Source: Gemmatimonadota bacterium (lineage in GTDB: Bacteria; Gemmatimonadota; Gemmatimonadetes; Longimicrobiales; Gaopeijiaceae). From it: a stretch of DNA of 39,946 nucleotides. Below are positions 7,571 through 16,567 of the stretch, in pieces; the first letter of the stretch is position 1, and every line of letters starts with the position of its first letter. The notes under the pieces were generated by a model that did not search any database, was not told the DNA's origin, and worked only from the letters and a program-made list of their open reading frames with translations. Where the stretch lies: positions 1-39,946 of the forward strand of contig JABDLS010000150.1 of assembly GCA_013002885.1 (NCBI GenBank). Reading direction: 5' to 3'. The position numbers were made by a program, and so were the translations under genes.

Positions 7571-9843
7571 GGCCAGTCCTTCTCCAGGGAGGCATAGCGG
7601 AGCAGCAGCTTCTTCCGTCCCGCCTCGTCGAAGTCGACCGTGACCTTGAGATCACGCCCGAAGCCGGAGATCTCCACGACCGACCCGGACCCGAAGGTGT
7701 CGTGGACCACCCTCTCACCCTTCACGAACCGGGGAAGGTCCTGGTTCAGCCCTGCGTCGTCGGCGGGCTCGTTGTCGAAGTCGTACGATTGCGACTCGTA
7801 CGCCCGCCGGCGCCTGCCCCCCCGATGAGGTGTGGACTGGCTCAGGAGTCGCAGCCGCTCGGTCTTCCGTTCTTCGAAGAGTTCTTCGGGGATCGCCTCG
7901 AAGAAGGACGACAACGTGTTGTAGTTGAAGTCTCCGGCTCGCCTGCGCTGGCGTGCCCACGTGACCGCGAGCTTGTCCTCGGCCCGGGTGATCCCCACGT
8001 AGAAGAGGCGGCGCTCCTCCTCGAGCGTGTCGGGATCGTCGTAGGACCGTCCCAGCGGGAAAAGGCCCTCTTCCATGCCCGCGATGAAGACCAGCGGGAA
8101 CTCCAGCCCCTTGGCGTTGTGCAACGTCATGAGGGTCACGGTGTCGGCGTCCGGATCGAGCCTGTCGACATCGGCGACCAGGGCGACCTGTTGGAGAAAG
8201 AGGTCGAGTTCGGTAAAGGTATCGAGCTCGTCGGAGTCCATCCCCTCCATGAGGGTGGCGTCGAAGTCTACGGCGCCGGCGATGAGCTCGGCCACGTTTC
8301 TCGCCCGGTCCTCGCCGTCGGGCCCTTCTTCGTGGAGATGTCGGACGAGGTCGAGGTCTTCGATGAGTTCCTCGAGAAGTTCACCCACCGAAGCCTGTGT
8401 GGCCCGGACGCTGAAGCGCTGGATTAGGTCGGCGAAGTGTCGCAACCCGCGGGAGGCGCCGGCGCGTATGGCCTGGATCTCGTCGGCCCTGGCGGCGGCT
8501 TCGAGGAGGGAGACCCCTTCGGCCGCCGCCCAACGAAACAGGTGCTCCTGGGAGGTGAGACCGATCCCTCTCCGGGGGTAGTTCACGACCCTACCGAAGG
8601 CGACCTCGTCGCGAGGATTCGAGATGAGCCGGAGGTACGCCAGGACGTCCTGGATCTCCCGGCGCTCGTAGAAGCGTACGCTTCCCACGACCTGATACGG
8701 CACCCCTTCCCTGCGGAAGGCGTCTTCCAGGGCGCGGGCCTGGGCATTCGTACGGTAGAGTACCGCTACCGACGAGTAGGTCAGGCGCGGCGTCTCCCGG
8801 ATGCGCGTCTCGATCTCGCCCACGATCCACCGGGCCTCATCGTTCTCGTCGAAGCACTCGGCCAGGGTCAGAGGCTCACCCCCGGTCCGCTCGGTTCGGA
8901 GGGTCTTCCCCTTCCGGTTCACGTTCTCGGCGATGACGTGGTTGGCTGCATTCAGTATCCGCTCGGTGGATCGGTAATTCCGCTCGAGCCTCACCGTCCG
9001 CGCCGAGGGAAAGGAGTCCTCGAAGTCGAGGATGTTGCGGATATCGGCGCCTCGCCAACCGTAGATGGACTGATCGTCGTCGCCGACGACCATGAGGTTG
9101 TGGTGCTCGCCCGCGAGGAGTTCAACGAAGCGGAACTGGGCGCGATTGGTATCCTGATACTCGTCGACCAGGACGAAAGCGAAACGCTCGCGATAGCGCT
9201 CCAGAAGGTCCGGCTGGGCCTCGAAGAGCTCCACCGGCTTCATGAGAAGATCGTCGAAGTCGAAGGCGTTCTGGTGCTCCAGCGCTTTCTGATACTCGGG
9301 GTAGACCCGGGCCACGTTGCGGAGGAAGAGGTCGAAGGAGCCTTCGTTCTCGGCGGCGAAGGTCTTCGCGTCGATGAGCTGGTTCTTGACGTTGCTGATC
9401 TCGTTTCGGACGGCCTTGGGGCTCCACCGCTTGGGGTCGAGGCCAACGCCCTCCTGGACACTCTTGAGGAGCCGGAGCGATTGGTCGGAGTCGAAGATGC
9501 TGAACGTCCGGTCCCATCCGAGCCGGTCGGCATGTCGGCGCAGGAGGCGGGCGCCGACGGCGTGGAAGGTCCCAACCCACATACCCGAAGGCTCGGTGTC
9601 CAGGAGCCGGCTGATACGCTCCCGCATCTCGCCGGCGGCCTTGTTGGTGAAGGTCACGGCCAGGATCCGATCAGGAGCCACGCCGTGGTGGTGGATCAGG
9701 TTGCAGACCCGGGCCGTGAGGACCCTCGTCTTCCCCGACCCCGCGCCGGCCAGGACCAGGATCGGTCCTTCGAAATGCTCGGCCGCCTCCAGCTGTTCGG
9801 GGTTGAGTCCTTTGAGGTGGATCGCGGTGCTCGTGTCAGGCAT
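7567..9843 (-). CDS. pcrA: UvrD/PcrA/Rep-family superfamily 1A DNA helicase
   Basis: This is an ATP-dependent 3'-5' helicase, used in nucleotide excision repair, mismatch repair or removal of roadblocks. The 758-residue protein contains the motifs in order: LNPEQLEAA (Q motif), AGAGSGKT Walker A (residues 32-39), [16 protein letters not shown] (Ia), [14 protein letters not shown] (II), [13 protein letters not shown] (III), LERNYRS (IV), [17 protein letters not shown] (V) and [12 protein letters not shown] (VI). The C-terminal [20 protein letters not shown] tail is the Tudor-like domain of PcrA/UvrD that contacts RNA polymerase. I chose MPDTSTA (9843) as start; it overlaps the end of the kinase gene by eight bases. 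PcrA or UvrD cannot be separated by eye. Confidence 0.95.
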   Translation of the reverse strand: MPDTSTAIHLKGLNPEQLEAAEHFEGPILVLAGAGSGKTRVLTARVCNLIHHHGVAPDRILAVTFTNKAAGEMRERISRLLDTEPSGMWVGTFHAVGARLLRRHADRLGWDRTFSIFDSDQSLRLLKSVQEGVGLDPKRWSPKAVRNEISNVKNQLIDAKTFAAENEGSFDLFLRNVARVYPEYQKALEHQNAFDFDDLLMKPVELFEAQPDLLERYRERFAFVLVDEYQDTNRAQFRFVELLAGEHHNLMVVGDDDQSIYGWRGADIRNILDFEDSFPSARTVRLERNYRSTERILNAANHVIAENVNRKGKTLRTERTGGEPLTLAECFDENDEARWIVGEIETRIRETPRLTYSSVAVLYRTNAQARALEDAFRREGVPYQVVGSVRFYERREIQDVLAYLRLISNPRDEVAFGRVVNYPRRGIGLTSQEHLFRWAAAEGVSLLEAAARADEIQAIRAGASRGLRHFADLIQRFSVRATQASVGELLEELIEDLDLVRHLHEEGPDGEDRARNVAELIAGAVDFDATLMEGMDSDELDTFTELDLFLQQVALVADVDRLDPDADTVTLMTLHNAKGLEFPLVFIAGMEEGLFPLGRSYDDPDTLEEERRLFYVGITRAEDKLAVTWARQRRRAGDFNYNTLSSFFEAIPEELFEERKTERLRLLSQSTPHRGGRRRRAYESQSYDFDNEPADDAGLNQDLPRFVKGERVVHDTFGSGSVVEISGFGRDLKVTVDFDEAGRKKLLLRYASLEKDWP

Positions 9844-11020
9844 CAGCCGCCGGAAGTCGAATCTGGAAGGTGGTCCCCTCGGTGCTCTCGAGGAGTTCGA
9901 TCTTGCCGTCGTGGACCCCTTCAACGATGCGACGGGAGAGGGCCAGGCCCACGCCCCATCCGCCGGCTTTCGAGGTCACGCCGGGTTCGAAGATCTTGTC
10001 CCGGATCTCGGGATCAACCCCCGGACCTGTATCCCGGATCCGGAGACTCACCCATCCACCCCCCACCACTCGGGCGTAGATGGTGATCTTGCCCCCTCGC
10101 CCCGCCAGGGCGTCGAGGGCGTTCTTCACGACGTTCTCAAGGGCCCAGATGAGGAGAACCTCGTTGGCCTTCACCCGGGGAAGCCCATGGGGGATGTCGA
10201 CGATGAGTTCCACTCCCTTCCTGGCGATGCGGGGGATGCGCGCCGCAAGGTAGGTTTCGAGATCGCGGACCACCTGTCTCACCGAAAGGCTCACGAGCTC
10301 CGGCTCGGTACCGATGAGCTCGAAGCGATGGCTGATGCGCTCCAACCGCTCCAGGTCTTCGCCTATGGACGCGGCGATATCGAGGTCGTCCAGGTCACCG
10401 GGCCGGTCGCTGTGGGGAAGCCGAAGGACCTCGAGCCACCCGGCAAGGGAGGAAAGGGGGGTCCCGAGTTGGTGAGCGAGCTCTCTGGCCATGGCCGTCC
10501 ACGCTTTCTCGCTCTCGGCCCTCCGTTGATAGCGGATCACCAGGAAGCCGATGAGCACCGTGATGAGGAGGCCGGTAGCCTGGAGGAATGGCACCAGGCG
10601 CAAGCTCTGAGCCTCCGGAGAATCTCCGAAGTGGATGTGCTGTGGGCCGAGGGTGTCGCCCACCGGAGGGTGCTCCTCGTCGAGTCGCCGAACGTAGGCC
10701 TGGATCCGCTCCTGCCCCTCCGGAGTGTTCGCGTCGACGGAGAACGGAAGATTCACGTGATTGAGCACCGTATCACCGGGACCCATGACCACCATGGGCA
10801 CGCCCGATCCCGTAACGATGCGCTGTAGCTCGAACAGCGCCTGGGTCTCCCGCCCGGGATCCTGGGAGACGAGCCCCTCCTGGACCTCTGTGTAGATCCT
10901 GGACAGGAGTTCGGAATTGGCCTGGACCTGCCGAAAAATCTGCTGCGTGTAAAGCAGGTACCATCCGAGGAGAAGCACGAAGAGCGTCGCCAGGGCGACG
11001 GGCCACTTGATGCGCTTCAC
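9836..11020 (-). CDS. Membrane-bound sensor histidine kinase
   Basis: The 394-residue protein has two membrane segments (about residues 6-24 and 146-164) flanking a periplasmic sensor region of about 120 residues with no recognised domain. The cytoplasmic kinase follows: the H-box ARELAHQLGTPLSSLAGW with phospho-acceptor His183, the N-box ENVVKNALDAL, and the ATP lid DTGPGVDPEIRDKIFEPG...GWGVGLALSRRIVEG. No HAMP domain is evident. The GTG start at 11020 overlaps the serS stop by four bases, and its end overlaps the helicase start. No response regulator lies in the same operon; candidate partners in the window are the single-domain regulator at 13083 (divergent) and the NtrC type at 31120. The signal is unknown. 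Confidence 0.92.
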   Translation of the reverse strand: MKRIKWPVALATLFVLLLGWYLLYTQQIFRQVQANSELLSRIYTEVQEGLVSQDPGRETQALFELQRIVTGSGVPMVVMGPGDTVLNHVNLPFSVDANTPEGQERIQAYVRRLDEEHPPVGDTLGPQHIHFGDSPEAQSLRLVPFLQATGLLITVLIGFLVIRYQRRAESEKAWTAMARELAHQLGTPLSSLAGWLEVLRLPHSDRPGDLDDLDIAASIGEDLERLERISHRFELIGTEPELVSLSVRQVVRDLETYLAARIPRIARKGVELIVDIPHGLPRVKANEVLLIWALENVVKNALDALAGRGGKITIYARVVGGGWVSLRIRDTGPGVDPEIRDKIFEPGVTSKAGGWGVGLALSRRIVEGVHDGKIELLESTEGTTFQIRLPAADA

Positions 11021-12297
11021 GAGCTGGGCTCGAGTCGCTCGCTCCCAACGTACGGGTGGAGCACCTCAGGGAGTGAGACGGCGCCGTCTTCGTCCTGATA
11101 GGTCTCGAGGAGTGCGGCGACGACCCTCGGCAGAGCCAGAGCGGAGCCGTTCAACGTATGGACGAACTCGGGCTTGTCACCCTGGGACCGCCGGAACCGG
11201 AGCCTCGCCCGCCGGGCCTGATAGTCGGTGAAGGTGGTGCAACTCGATACCTCCAGCCACTTCGCGACGCCTGCCGCCCATACCTCAAGGTCGTACGTCA
11301 TGGCGCCGCTCTGGCCCAGGTCTCCGGTGGCCAGGATCACGCGCCGATAGGGGAGCCCGAGGCGCTCCAGAAGGACTTCGGCCTCCCGAGTGAGTTCCTC
11401 CAGGGCTTCGAGGCTCCGTTCCGGAAGCTCGTAGCGGACCAGCTCGACTTTGTCGAACTGGTGAACCCTGAGGAGTCCCCGCGTATCCTTCCCGGCTGCG
11501 CCCGCCTCCCGGCGGAAACACGGCGAGTATGCCGTGTACCGGACGGGGAGGTCGTCGAGCTCCAGGAGCTCGTCGCGGTGGAGGTTGGTGATGGGGACCT
11601 CAGCCGTCGGGAGGAGCCACATTCCGTCGCGCTCGGTCTGGTACGACTCGTCGGCGAACTTCGGCAGCTGCCCCGTGCCCACCATGGAGTCGGGACTGAG
11701 CAGGTAGGGCACCCGTAGCTCGGTGTAGCCGTGCTCGCGGGTGTGAACGTCCAGGAAGAAGTTGATGAGCCCCCGCTGGAGACGTGCACCCGCTCCTCGG
11801 AGGAGGGGAAAACCGGAGCCGGCGACCTTGGCTCCCCGAGGCAGGTCCAGAATACCCAGCCGTTCGCCTAGCTCCCAGTGTGGCTTCGCCTCGAAGTCGA
11901 AGGCCGCGGGCTCGCCCCACGTCGAATGGGTCTCGTTGGCTGACTCGTCCCCTTCGGGCACCCGATCGAGGGGGGTATTCGGCATCTCCAGGAGGATGTC
12001 GTTTATCTCGTCGTCGGCCGAGCGGACGATGTCGTCGAGGGCGTCGATGCGCGTACCGAGTTCCCGGGTCTGGGAAATGAGCGCCTCGACGTCCTCGCCG
12101 GCGCGTTTCAGTTCTCCGACGCGCTTGGAGGCGGTGTTTCTCTCCGCCTTCAGATCGTTGACTTCGCCGATGGCCCGGCGACGCTCCTCATCGAGGGCCA
12201 GGATCCGATCAACCGATGCCGGCAACGAACCGTCCCGCCGAGCAAGGGCGCGCTTCACGGCCTCGGTCTCGGCGCGGAGCCTACGGATGTCGACCAT
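11017..12297 (-). CDS. serS: Seryl-tRNA synthetase
   Basis: SerRS charges tRNA-Ser and tRNA-Sec in the cytoplasm. The 426-residue product has the N-terminal antiparallel coiled-coil tRNA-binding arm (about residues 25-100). The class II catalytic core follows: SGFPLLRGAGARLQRGLINF, motif 2 around YSPCFRREAGAAGKDTRGLL and VHQFDKVEL, the SSCTTFTDYQARRARLRFR segment, and motif 3 NGSALALPRVVAALLE. The start MVDIRRLR at 12297 is the standard N-terminus. It begins eight bases after the lipoprotein stop and overlaps the kinase gene downstream. Confidence 0.97.
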   Translation of the reverse strand: MVDIRRLRAETEAVKRALARRDGSLPASVDRILALDEERRRAIGEVNDLKAERNTASKRVGELKRAGEDVEALISQTRELGTRIDALDDIVRSADDEINDILLEMPNTPLDRVPEGDESANETHSTWGEPAAFDFEAKPHWELGERLGILDLPRGAKVAGSGFPLLRGAGARLQRGLINFFLDVHTREHGYTELRVPYLLSPDSMVGTGQLPKFADESYQTERDGMWLLPTAEVPITNLHRDELLELDDLPVRYTAYSPCFRREAGAAGKDTRGLLRVHQFDKVELVRYELPERSLEALEELTREAEVLLERLGLPYRRVILATGDLGQSGAMTYDLEVWAAGVAKWLEVSSCTTFTDYQARRARLRFRRSQGDKPEFVHTLNGSALALPRVVAALLETYQDEDGAVSLPEVLHPYVGSERLEPSS

Positions 12298-12305
12298 GGG
12301 TCAGA

Positions 12306-12887
12306 TCAGTCGGGGGGTACCAGGTCCCGGTCGTTGCACACGGGGTTGGTCACTTCACGGAAGGTCAGAGTACCAGCGCCGGCGTCGATGGAAACGGCCT
12401 CCACCTTGGCGTAATAGACACAAGACCTGCCGAAGGAGCCGGCCTGGCGGTTCGTCCGGATGATGTAGACGTCGCCCATCTCCACCGGCACGGCCTGGTC
12501 CCTCACGTAGAGAAGCGTGTCAGAGGGAGCCTGAGTAACGTCATCCAACGACATGGACGCCAGGGTCGCGATCCGCGCGGCTCCACCGACGTTGAGGGCG
12601 CCAGGCGGCAAGAAGACGATCTGCCCACCCCGAGTGTCCACGGCAATGTCCCAACTGCCGGTGGAGTTCGGATTCTCGACCCGCACCGGGAGATTCTGCA
12701 GGAAGTTGAACGCCGAGACGAGGTTCAACTCGGGACGAGCCAGCGAGTAGAGCTGGACGGTGTCCGGCGCATCGCTCCAGTCGAAGGCGAACGGGTCATC
12801 TCCGCACGCCACGGTCCCCACGAGAAGGGCAGCCGCGACCGCCATCATGGCCGGCGCCCGGCTGGGGCTGCGAAGTTCGCTCTGCAT
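12306..12887 (-). CDS. Putative lipoprotein of unknown function
   Basis: The 193-residue product begins with a signal peptide (MMAVAAALLVGTVA) and a Cys at residue 28 followed by Gly-Asp-Asp, a lipobox-like cleavage site. Its -3 position is Thr rather than Leu, so the match is imperfect. The mature part starts acidic and aromatic (FAFDWSDAP) and looks beta-rich, with repeated DTxxLY and VEMGDVYIIRTNRQ stretches. Cys155 and Cys184 could form a disulfide. I do not recognise the family. It leads the serS-kinase-helicase-gatCAB transcript, with eight bases to serS. Its start is the ATG at 12887; a candidate -35 element lies about 65 bases upstream. Confidence 0.75.
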   Translation of the reverse strand: MQSELRSPSRAPAMMAVAAALLVGTVACGDDPFAFDWSDAPDTVQLYSLARPELNLVSAFNFLQNLPVRVENPNSTGSWDIAVDTRGGQIVFLPPGALNVGGAARIATLASMSLDDVTQAPSDTLLYVRDQAVPVEMGDVYIIRTNRQAGSFGRSCVYYAKVEAVSIDAGAGTLTFREVTNPVCNDRDLVPPD

Positions 12888-12927
12888 GGCTCGAAGACCT
12901 CAGGTGATGCCGGAGTCTGGAGGGCGG

Positions 12928-12956
12928 AAGTTGCCCGAGACGGAGGGAACGGTCAA
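12928..12956 (-). promoter_or_regulatory. Candidate promoter of the lipoprotein-serS-gat run
   Basis: On the minus strand TTGACC (12956-12951) and a 17-base spacer precede CAACTT (12933-12928). The -35 is good and the -10 weak. It faces the divergent response-regulator promoter at 12979-13007. Confidence 0.35.
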
Positions 12957-12978
12957 CCCCGAAAACCCCCGTAGTTGC

Positions 12979-13007
12979 TTGACTTAACCCCCCCTCACAG
13001 GTAGGTT
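12979..13007 (+). promoter_or_regulatory. Candidate promoter of the response regulator operon
   Basis: TTGACT (12979-12984), a 17-base spacer and TAGGTT (13002-13007) predict a start near 13014, about 70 bases before the GTG. An 8-bp stem (AGCCCTGC at 13012-13019 with GCAGGGCT at 13030-13037, 10-base loop) would lie at the very 5' end of the transcript. It has no T-run, so it may be a stabilising or regulatory leader structure. Confidence 0.5.
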
Positions 13008-13082
13008 CCGCAGCCCTGCCGAAGAGCTCGCAGGGCTCCCTGTCCCGACATGCCCAACCACGCTTCCCGGTGAGGTGACGCG

Positions 13083-13478
13083 GTGCCCGACACGCCTTCG
13101 AGTCCGTCGGGTCGGCGCATCCTGGTGGTGGACGACGAGCCCCACATCCGACGGGTGCTCAGCGCGGTGCTCGGTGATCGTGGGTTTGAGATCACCATGG
13201 CCAACGACGGCATGGAGGGGCTCGACGAGTTGTCGACGGGCGCCTTCGACCTGGTCATCCTGGACCTCATGATGCCCGGGGCGAGTGGCCTCGAAATACT
13301 CTCCCGTATTCGCTCCGGTCCCCACCGCTCCGAGACCCCGGTCATCATTCTCACCGCCAAGGGTCAAGACACGGATCGCGAAGCCGCCATCGCCGGCGGG
13401 GCCGACGACTTCCTCACGAAGCCCTTCAGCCCGAAGAAGCTCATTGCCCGCATCGAAGAGATCCTCGGCGACGGCTGA
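13083..13478 (+). CDS. Single-domain (CheY-like) response regulator
   Basis: The 131-residue protein is one receiver domain with nothing attached: RRILVVDDEP with the acidic pair Asp17-Asp18, phospho-acceptor Asp61 in LVILDLMMPG, Thr91 in VIILTAKG and Lys113 in LTKPFSP. With no output domain it must act by protein-protein contact or in a phosphorelay. The GTG start has GAGGTG five bases upstream. The stop is followed after 13 bases by the mannose-1-phosphate guanylyltransferase gene, so it heads an envelope-precursor operon. Its kinase is unknown; the orphan kinase at 9836 in the divergent operon is a possibility only by proximity. Confidence 0.93.
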   Translation: MPDTPSSPSGRRILVVDDEPHIRRVLSAVLGDRGFEITMANDGMEGLDELSTGAFDLVILDLMMPGASGLEILSRIRSGPHRSETPVIILTAKGQDTDREAAIAGGADDFLTKPFSPKKLIARIEEILGDG

Positions 13479-13491
13479 TCTGCCGGCGTGG

Positions 13492-14520
13492 GTGACCGTC
13501 CTCGCCGGAGGTATCGGCTCCAGATTCTGGCCGGCAAGCACCCGCGAGCGGCCAAAGCAGCTCCTCCCACTGGCCAGTGATCGCCCGCTGATCGTGGACA
13601 CCGTCGAACGGGCCCGGGCTCTGGTTCCGGACGACCGGATTCGAATCCTCGCCGGCGATCATCTGGCCGGCCCCTTCCGCTCCGTACTCGGAGACCTGTC
13701 CCAGGAGGTCTATTGGATCGAGCCTCGAGCCCGTGGTACGGCACCTGTCCTGGCCTGGGCCGCCTGGAAGCTGACGCGGCTGGATCCGGATGCCGTCATG
13801 GTGTCTCTTCACGCGGACCACCTCCTACGGCCTCTCGAGGCGTTCACGGAGACCGTGACCACCGCTGTTGAGATCGCCCGGCGCGACGAGTTGCTCCTGA
13901 GCCTGGGCGTGGAGCCCGACCGCATCGAGACCGGATACGGGCACATCGAAGCCGGCGGCGCCCTGGCCTCCGCCGGCGCCGCCGACGGCTTCCGGGTGCG
14001 GGCCTTTCACGAAAAGCCTGATCCCGAGACCGCACGGCGCTACGTGGACGAAGGGTATCTCTGGAACACCGGGATCTTCGTATGGAAGGCGTCGGTTCTC
14101 CTGGAAGAGATCCACGCACACGCTCCCGAGGTCGCCGAGTACCTGCCCCTCCTCGAAGAAGGCGACCAGGCGTTCTTCGACGCCGTCCCCGTGAGCGTCA
14201 TCGATCGGGCCGTAATGGAACGAAGTGAGCGGGTAGGCGTCGTGCGGGCGACTTTCGCATGGGACGACGTAGGGAGCTGGGAAGCCCTCGCCCGCACTAG
14301 GGAGCCCGACGCGAACGGCAACGTCATGCTCGGCCCCGGGGCGCTGGTCGACTCTGAAGAGACGATTGTCTTCTCCGAAGACGACGGCTCGGTCGTGGTG
14401 TTCGGCGCCCGCAACCTCATTGTGGTTCGGACCCGCGACACCACCATGGTGATGCCCCGGGAACGTGCCGCCGACCTCAAGTCACTCCTTACCAAGTTGG
14501 AGGGGGGCCAGACACCGTGA
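13492..14520 (+). CDS. manC: Mannose-1-phosphate guanylyltransferase (GDP-mannose pyrophosphorylase)
   Basis: The enzyme makes GDP-mannose from mannose-1-phosphate and GTP for exopolysaccharide, LPS or glycoprotein synthesis. The 342-residue product has the nucleotidyltransferase signature VLAGGIGSRFWPASTRERPKQ at its start. The substrate-binding HADHLL, ETGYGHIEAGG, AFHEKPDPETARRYV, LWNTGIFVWKA and FAWDDVGSW motifs follow. It lacks the extra phosphomannose isomerase domain of longer ManC/AlgA proteins. I chose the GTG at 13492 because it is the only ATG, GTG or TTG just before the signature loop; the frame is open further upstream inside the regulator gene. Its end overlaps the next gene in GTGA. 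Confidence 0.9.
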   Translation: MTVLAGGIGSRFWPASTRERPKQLLPLASDRPLIVDTVERARALVPDDRIRILAGDHLAGPFRSVLGDLSQEVYWIEPRARGTAPVLAWAAWKLTRLDPDAVMVSLHADHLLRPLEAFTETVTTAVEIARRDELLLSLGVEPDRIETGYGHIEAGGALASAGAADGFRVRAFHEKPDPETARRYVDEGYLWNTGIFVWKASVLLEEIHAHAPEVAEYLPLLEEGDQAFFDAVPVSVIDRAVMERSERVGVVRATFAWDDVGSWEALARTREPDANGNVMLGPGALVDSEETIVFSEDDGSVVVFGARNLIVVRTRDTTMVMPRERAADLKSLLTKLEGGQTP

Positions 14521-15737
14521 CGGCGAACGCCGACCTGTACCTCTTCGATGACCGCAAGGCCAGGCGCTGGGCGCCGATGACGCTCACCCGTCCGGCGGGT
14601 GAACTTCTCCATGGCTGCCTCGCGACCCGGGCCCGATCGGAGTACGTGCTGGGCATCCGCTGTCTCGGCCATCTCAGCCGTTCCGACCTCGTAGGGTTCG
14701 ACGAGCCAGGGGCCGCGCCCGTCATTCCTCGATCGGAGGTCGCGACGAGCGGGACCCGTGTGTTCCTCTGCAGCCGAACGATCCTGGACTTCGGCCCCAC
14801 CGAGATCCCGGCCGAGCGGAGGCATATCGTCGTGGATGGGCAGGTCGTAGGATGGGTCGTCCCTGACGGCGACGATCCACCCGAAGACGCGTGGTTGCGA
14901 GCTCCGGAGAGCGCTCCCGGCTACGGAGACGCGCTGGAGTGGACCGGTAGGGTCATCAGCCACCTCTGGGACCTGGTGGCCGCCAACCCGAAGCGCATCG
15001 CAGAGGACGTGGCCCACCTCTGGCCAGACGACAGCGCCCCCGACGGCATCGTTCGCATCGGTGGCGGGTCCATCTCTCTCGGGGACGGCGCGGCCATCGA
15101 AGCTGGTGTTCACGTCGATGTTCGGGAGGGACCTGTTCGTCTCGCCGACGGGGCCCGCGTGGAAGGGCCCGGACGAATCGCCGGCCCTCTCTTCGTAGGC
15201 TCCGACTCCGTCGTCTATGGCGGCTCTGTGAGTTCCTCTTCCATCGGGCCCGTCTGTCGCGTTCGTGGTGAAGTGGCGGAGAGCGTCCTCCTCGCGTACG
15301 TCAACAAGGCCCACGATGGACACCTGGGCCACGCCTATCTCGGTCGCTGGGTGAACCTCGGCGCCTACACCACGAACTCGGACCTCAAGAACAACTACCG
15401 GTCCGTTCGCGTCTGGACGCTGGACGGCGAGCGCGACACCGGGCTCACCAAGGTGGGGTGCTTCCTGGGCGATCACGTGAAGACGGGCATCGGTACCATC
15501 CTGAATACCGGTACCGTCATCGGTGCTGGCAGCAACGTCTTCGGCGGCATCATGCCTCCTACCGTCGTGCCTCCGTTCAGCTGGGGGGCCGGAGCCGACC
15601 TGCGCGATCATCGCCTGGAGAAATTCCTCGAGACCGCCGAGCGGGTCGTAGGTCGAAGAGGTGAAACACTCACCCCCGGTGTGATCCAGATCCTCCGGAC
15701 GGCATGGAAGGAGACCGCCGGTCGGCGCGCTCTATGA
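14517..15737 (+). CDS. GlmU-like sugar nucleotidyl/acetyltransferase (alternative bacterial GlmU type)
   Basis: The 406-residue product has an unusual N-terminal nucleotidyltransferase-like domain (LYLFDDRKARRWAPMTLTRP; about residues 1-170). It is followed by a left-handed beta-helix (about 190-350) with hexapeptide-like turns, including HLGHAYLGRWVNLGAYTTNSD, LTKVGCFLGDHVKTGIGT and LNTGTVIGAGSNVFGG. This layout matches the 'alternative GlmU' proteins of Bacteroidetes and related phyla. They are thought to make UDP-GlcNAc from glucosamine-1-phosphate, for peptidoglycan and LPS. The classical G-x-G-x-R uridylyltransferase loop is not present, so the nucleotidyl activity is inferred from the family. 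The GTG start overlaps manC by four bases; the end overlaps the hydrolase gene in ATGA. Confidence 0.82.
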   Translation: MTANADLYLFDDRKARRWAPMTLTRPAGELLHGCLATRARSEYVLGIRCLGHLSRSDLVGFDEPGAAPVIPRSEVATSGTRVFLCSRTILDFGPTEIPAERRHIVVDGQVVGWVVPDGDDPPEDAWLRAPESAPGYGDALEWTGRVISHLWDLVAANPKRIAEDVAHLWPDDSAPDGIVRIGGGSISLGDGAAIEAGVHVDVREGPVRLADGARVEGPGRIAGPLFVGSDSVVYGGSVSSSSIGPVCRVRGEVAESVLLAYVNKAHDGHLGHAYLGRWVNLGAYTTNSDLKNNYRSVRVWTLDGERDTGLTKVGCFLGDHVKTGIGTILNTGTVIGAGSNVFGGIMPPTVVPPFSWGAGADLRDHRLEKFLETAERVVGRRGETLTPGVIQILRTAWKETAGRRAL

Positions 15738-16555
15738 GGGTCTCCGTTCTGGGGAGCGGCAGTGGAGGCAACTCCATCTACGTCGAGGCTGGCAATACCA
15801 AGCTCCTCGTCGACGCCGGCTTCAGCGCGAAAGCCGTCGCTGACCGCCTACGACTCCTCGGCGTCGATCCGGAAGAGGTGGCGGCCATCGTAGTCACCCA
15901 CGAACACAGCGACCACACGAGCGGCATTGGTGTCTTCTCCCGGCGCCACGGTACACCCCTCTACATGACCGAGGGAACCCGCGAGGCATGCGGGAAGCTG
16001 TTTCGAGGCGAAGAGACGATCGAGGCCTACCGGGTCGGTCGCCCCTTCCTCGTTGGTGATGTCCGGGTCGAGCCGTTCCTCACGGTGCATGATGCAGCCG
16101 ACCCCGTCGGCGTGGCCCTCGTCGATCAGTGCACGGAGCTTCGCCTCGGTATCGCCACGGACCTCGGGCGCCCCACCACGCAGATCCGACACGCCCTGGC
16201 GAGGTGCGACTTCCTCATCCTGGAAGCGAACCACGACGAAGTGCTTCTGCACACCAGCCACTACCCGGTATCCGTGAAACGACGCATCGCGTCGAGCCAC
16301 GGCCATCTCTCGAACCAGGCGGCCGCCCGCCTGGCCACCGAACTGATGCACCCTCGCCTGGCCGGGATCGTCCTCGCCCACCTCTCCAAAGAGTGCAACC
16401 GGCCGGCTCTGGCCGAAGAAGTCGTCCGTACTGCCCTTGAAAGGGCAGGATGGGAGGGCCACCTCGAAGTCGCCCTCCAGCACCGCCCCACCGACCTCCT
16501 CGACATCGAGGAGCTCCGGTACCGGAGGGGTCCGAGCCAGCTCAGCCTGCTGTAG
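15734..16555 (+). CDS. Metallo-beta-lactamase-fold hydrolase, YycJ/WalJ type
   Basis: The 273-residue protein opens with VSVLGSGSGGNSIYVE and carries the metal-binding motif THEHSDH (His56, His58, Asp60, His61). Further ligands are likely in FLTVHDAADPVG, GIATDLG and LEANHDE, with a late His in LAHLSKECN. Members of the YycJ (WalJ) branch are probable nucleases; in Bacillus, yycJ is in the walRK operon and affects cell-wall and DNA metabolism. The start is the ATG at 15734, overlapping the GlmU-like stop; a frame further upstream is open but inside that gene. The linkage of regulator, sugar-nucleotide genes and this hydrolase recalls the Bacillus arrangement only loosely. Confidence 0.88.
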   Translation: MRVSVLGSGSGGNSIYVEAGNTKLLVDAGFSAKAVADRLRLLGVDPEEVAAIVVTHEHSDHTSGIGVFSRRHGTPLYMTEGTREACGKLFRGEETIEAYRVGRPFLVGDVRVEPFLTVHDAADPVGVALVDQCTELRLGIATDLGRPTTQIRHALARCDFLILEANHDEVLLHTSHYPVSVKRRIASSHGHLSNQAAARLATELMHPRLAGIVLAHLSKECNRPALAEEVVRTALERAGWEGHLEVALQHRPTDLLDIEELRYRRGPSQLSLL

Positions 16556-16567
16556 GAGGGTAGCTTC

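Noticed and set aside
9836..13478. The kinase at 9836 and the receiver at 13083 as a cognate two-component pair
   Set aside because: They are in divergent operons, separated by two genes. Proximity alone does not support pairing.
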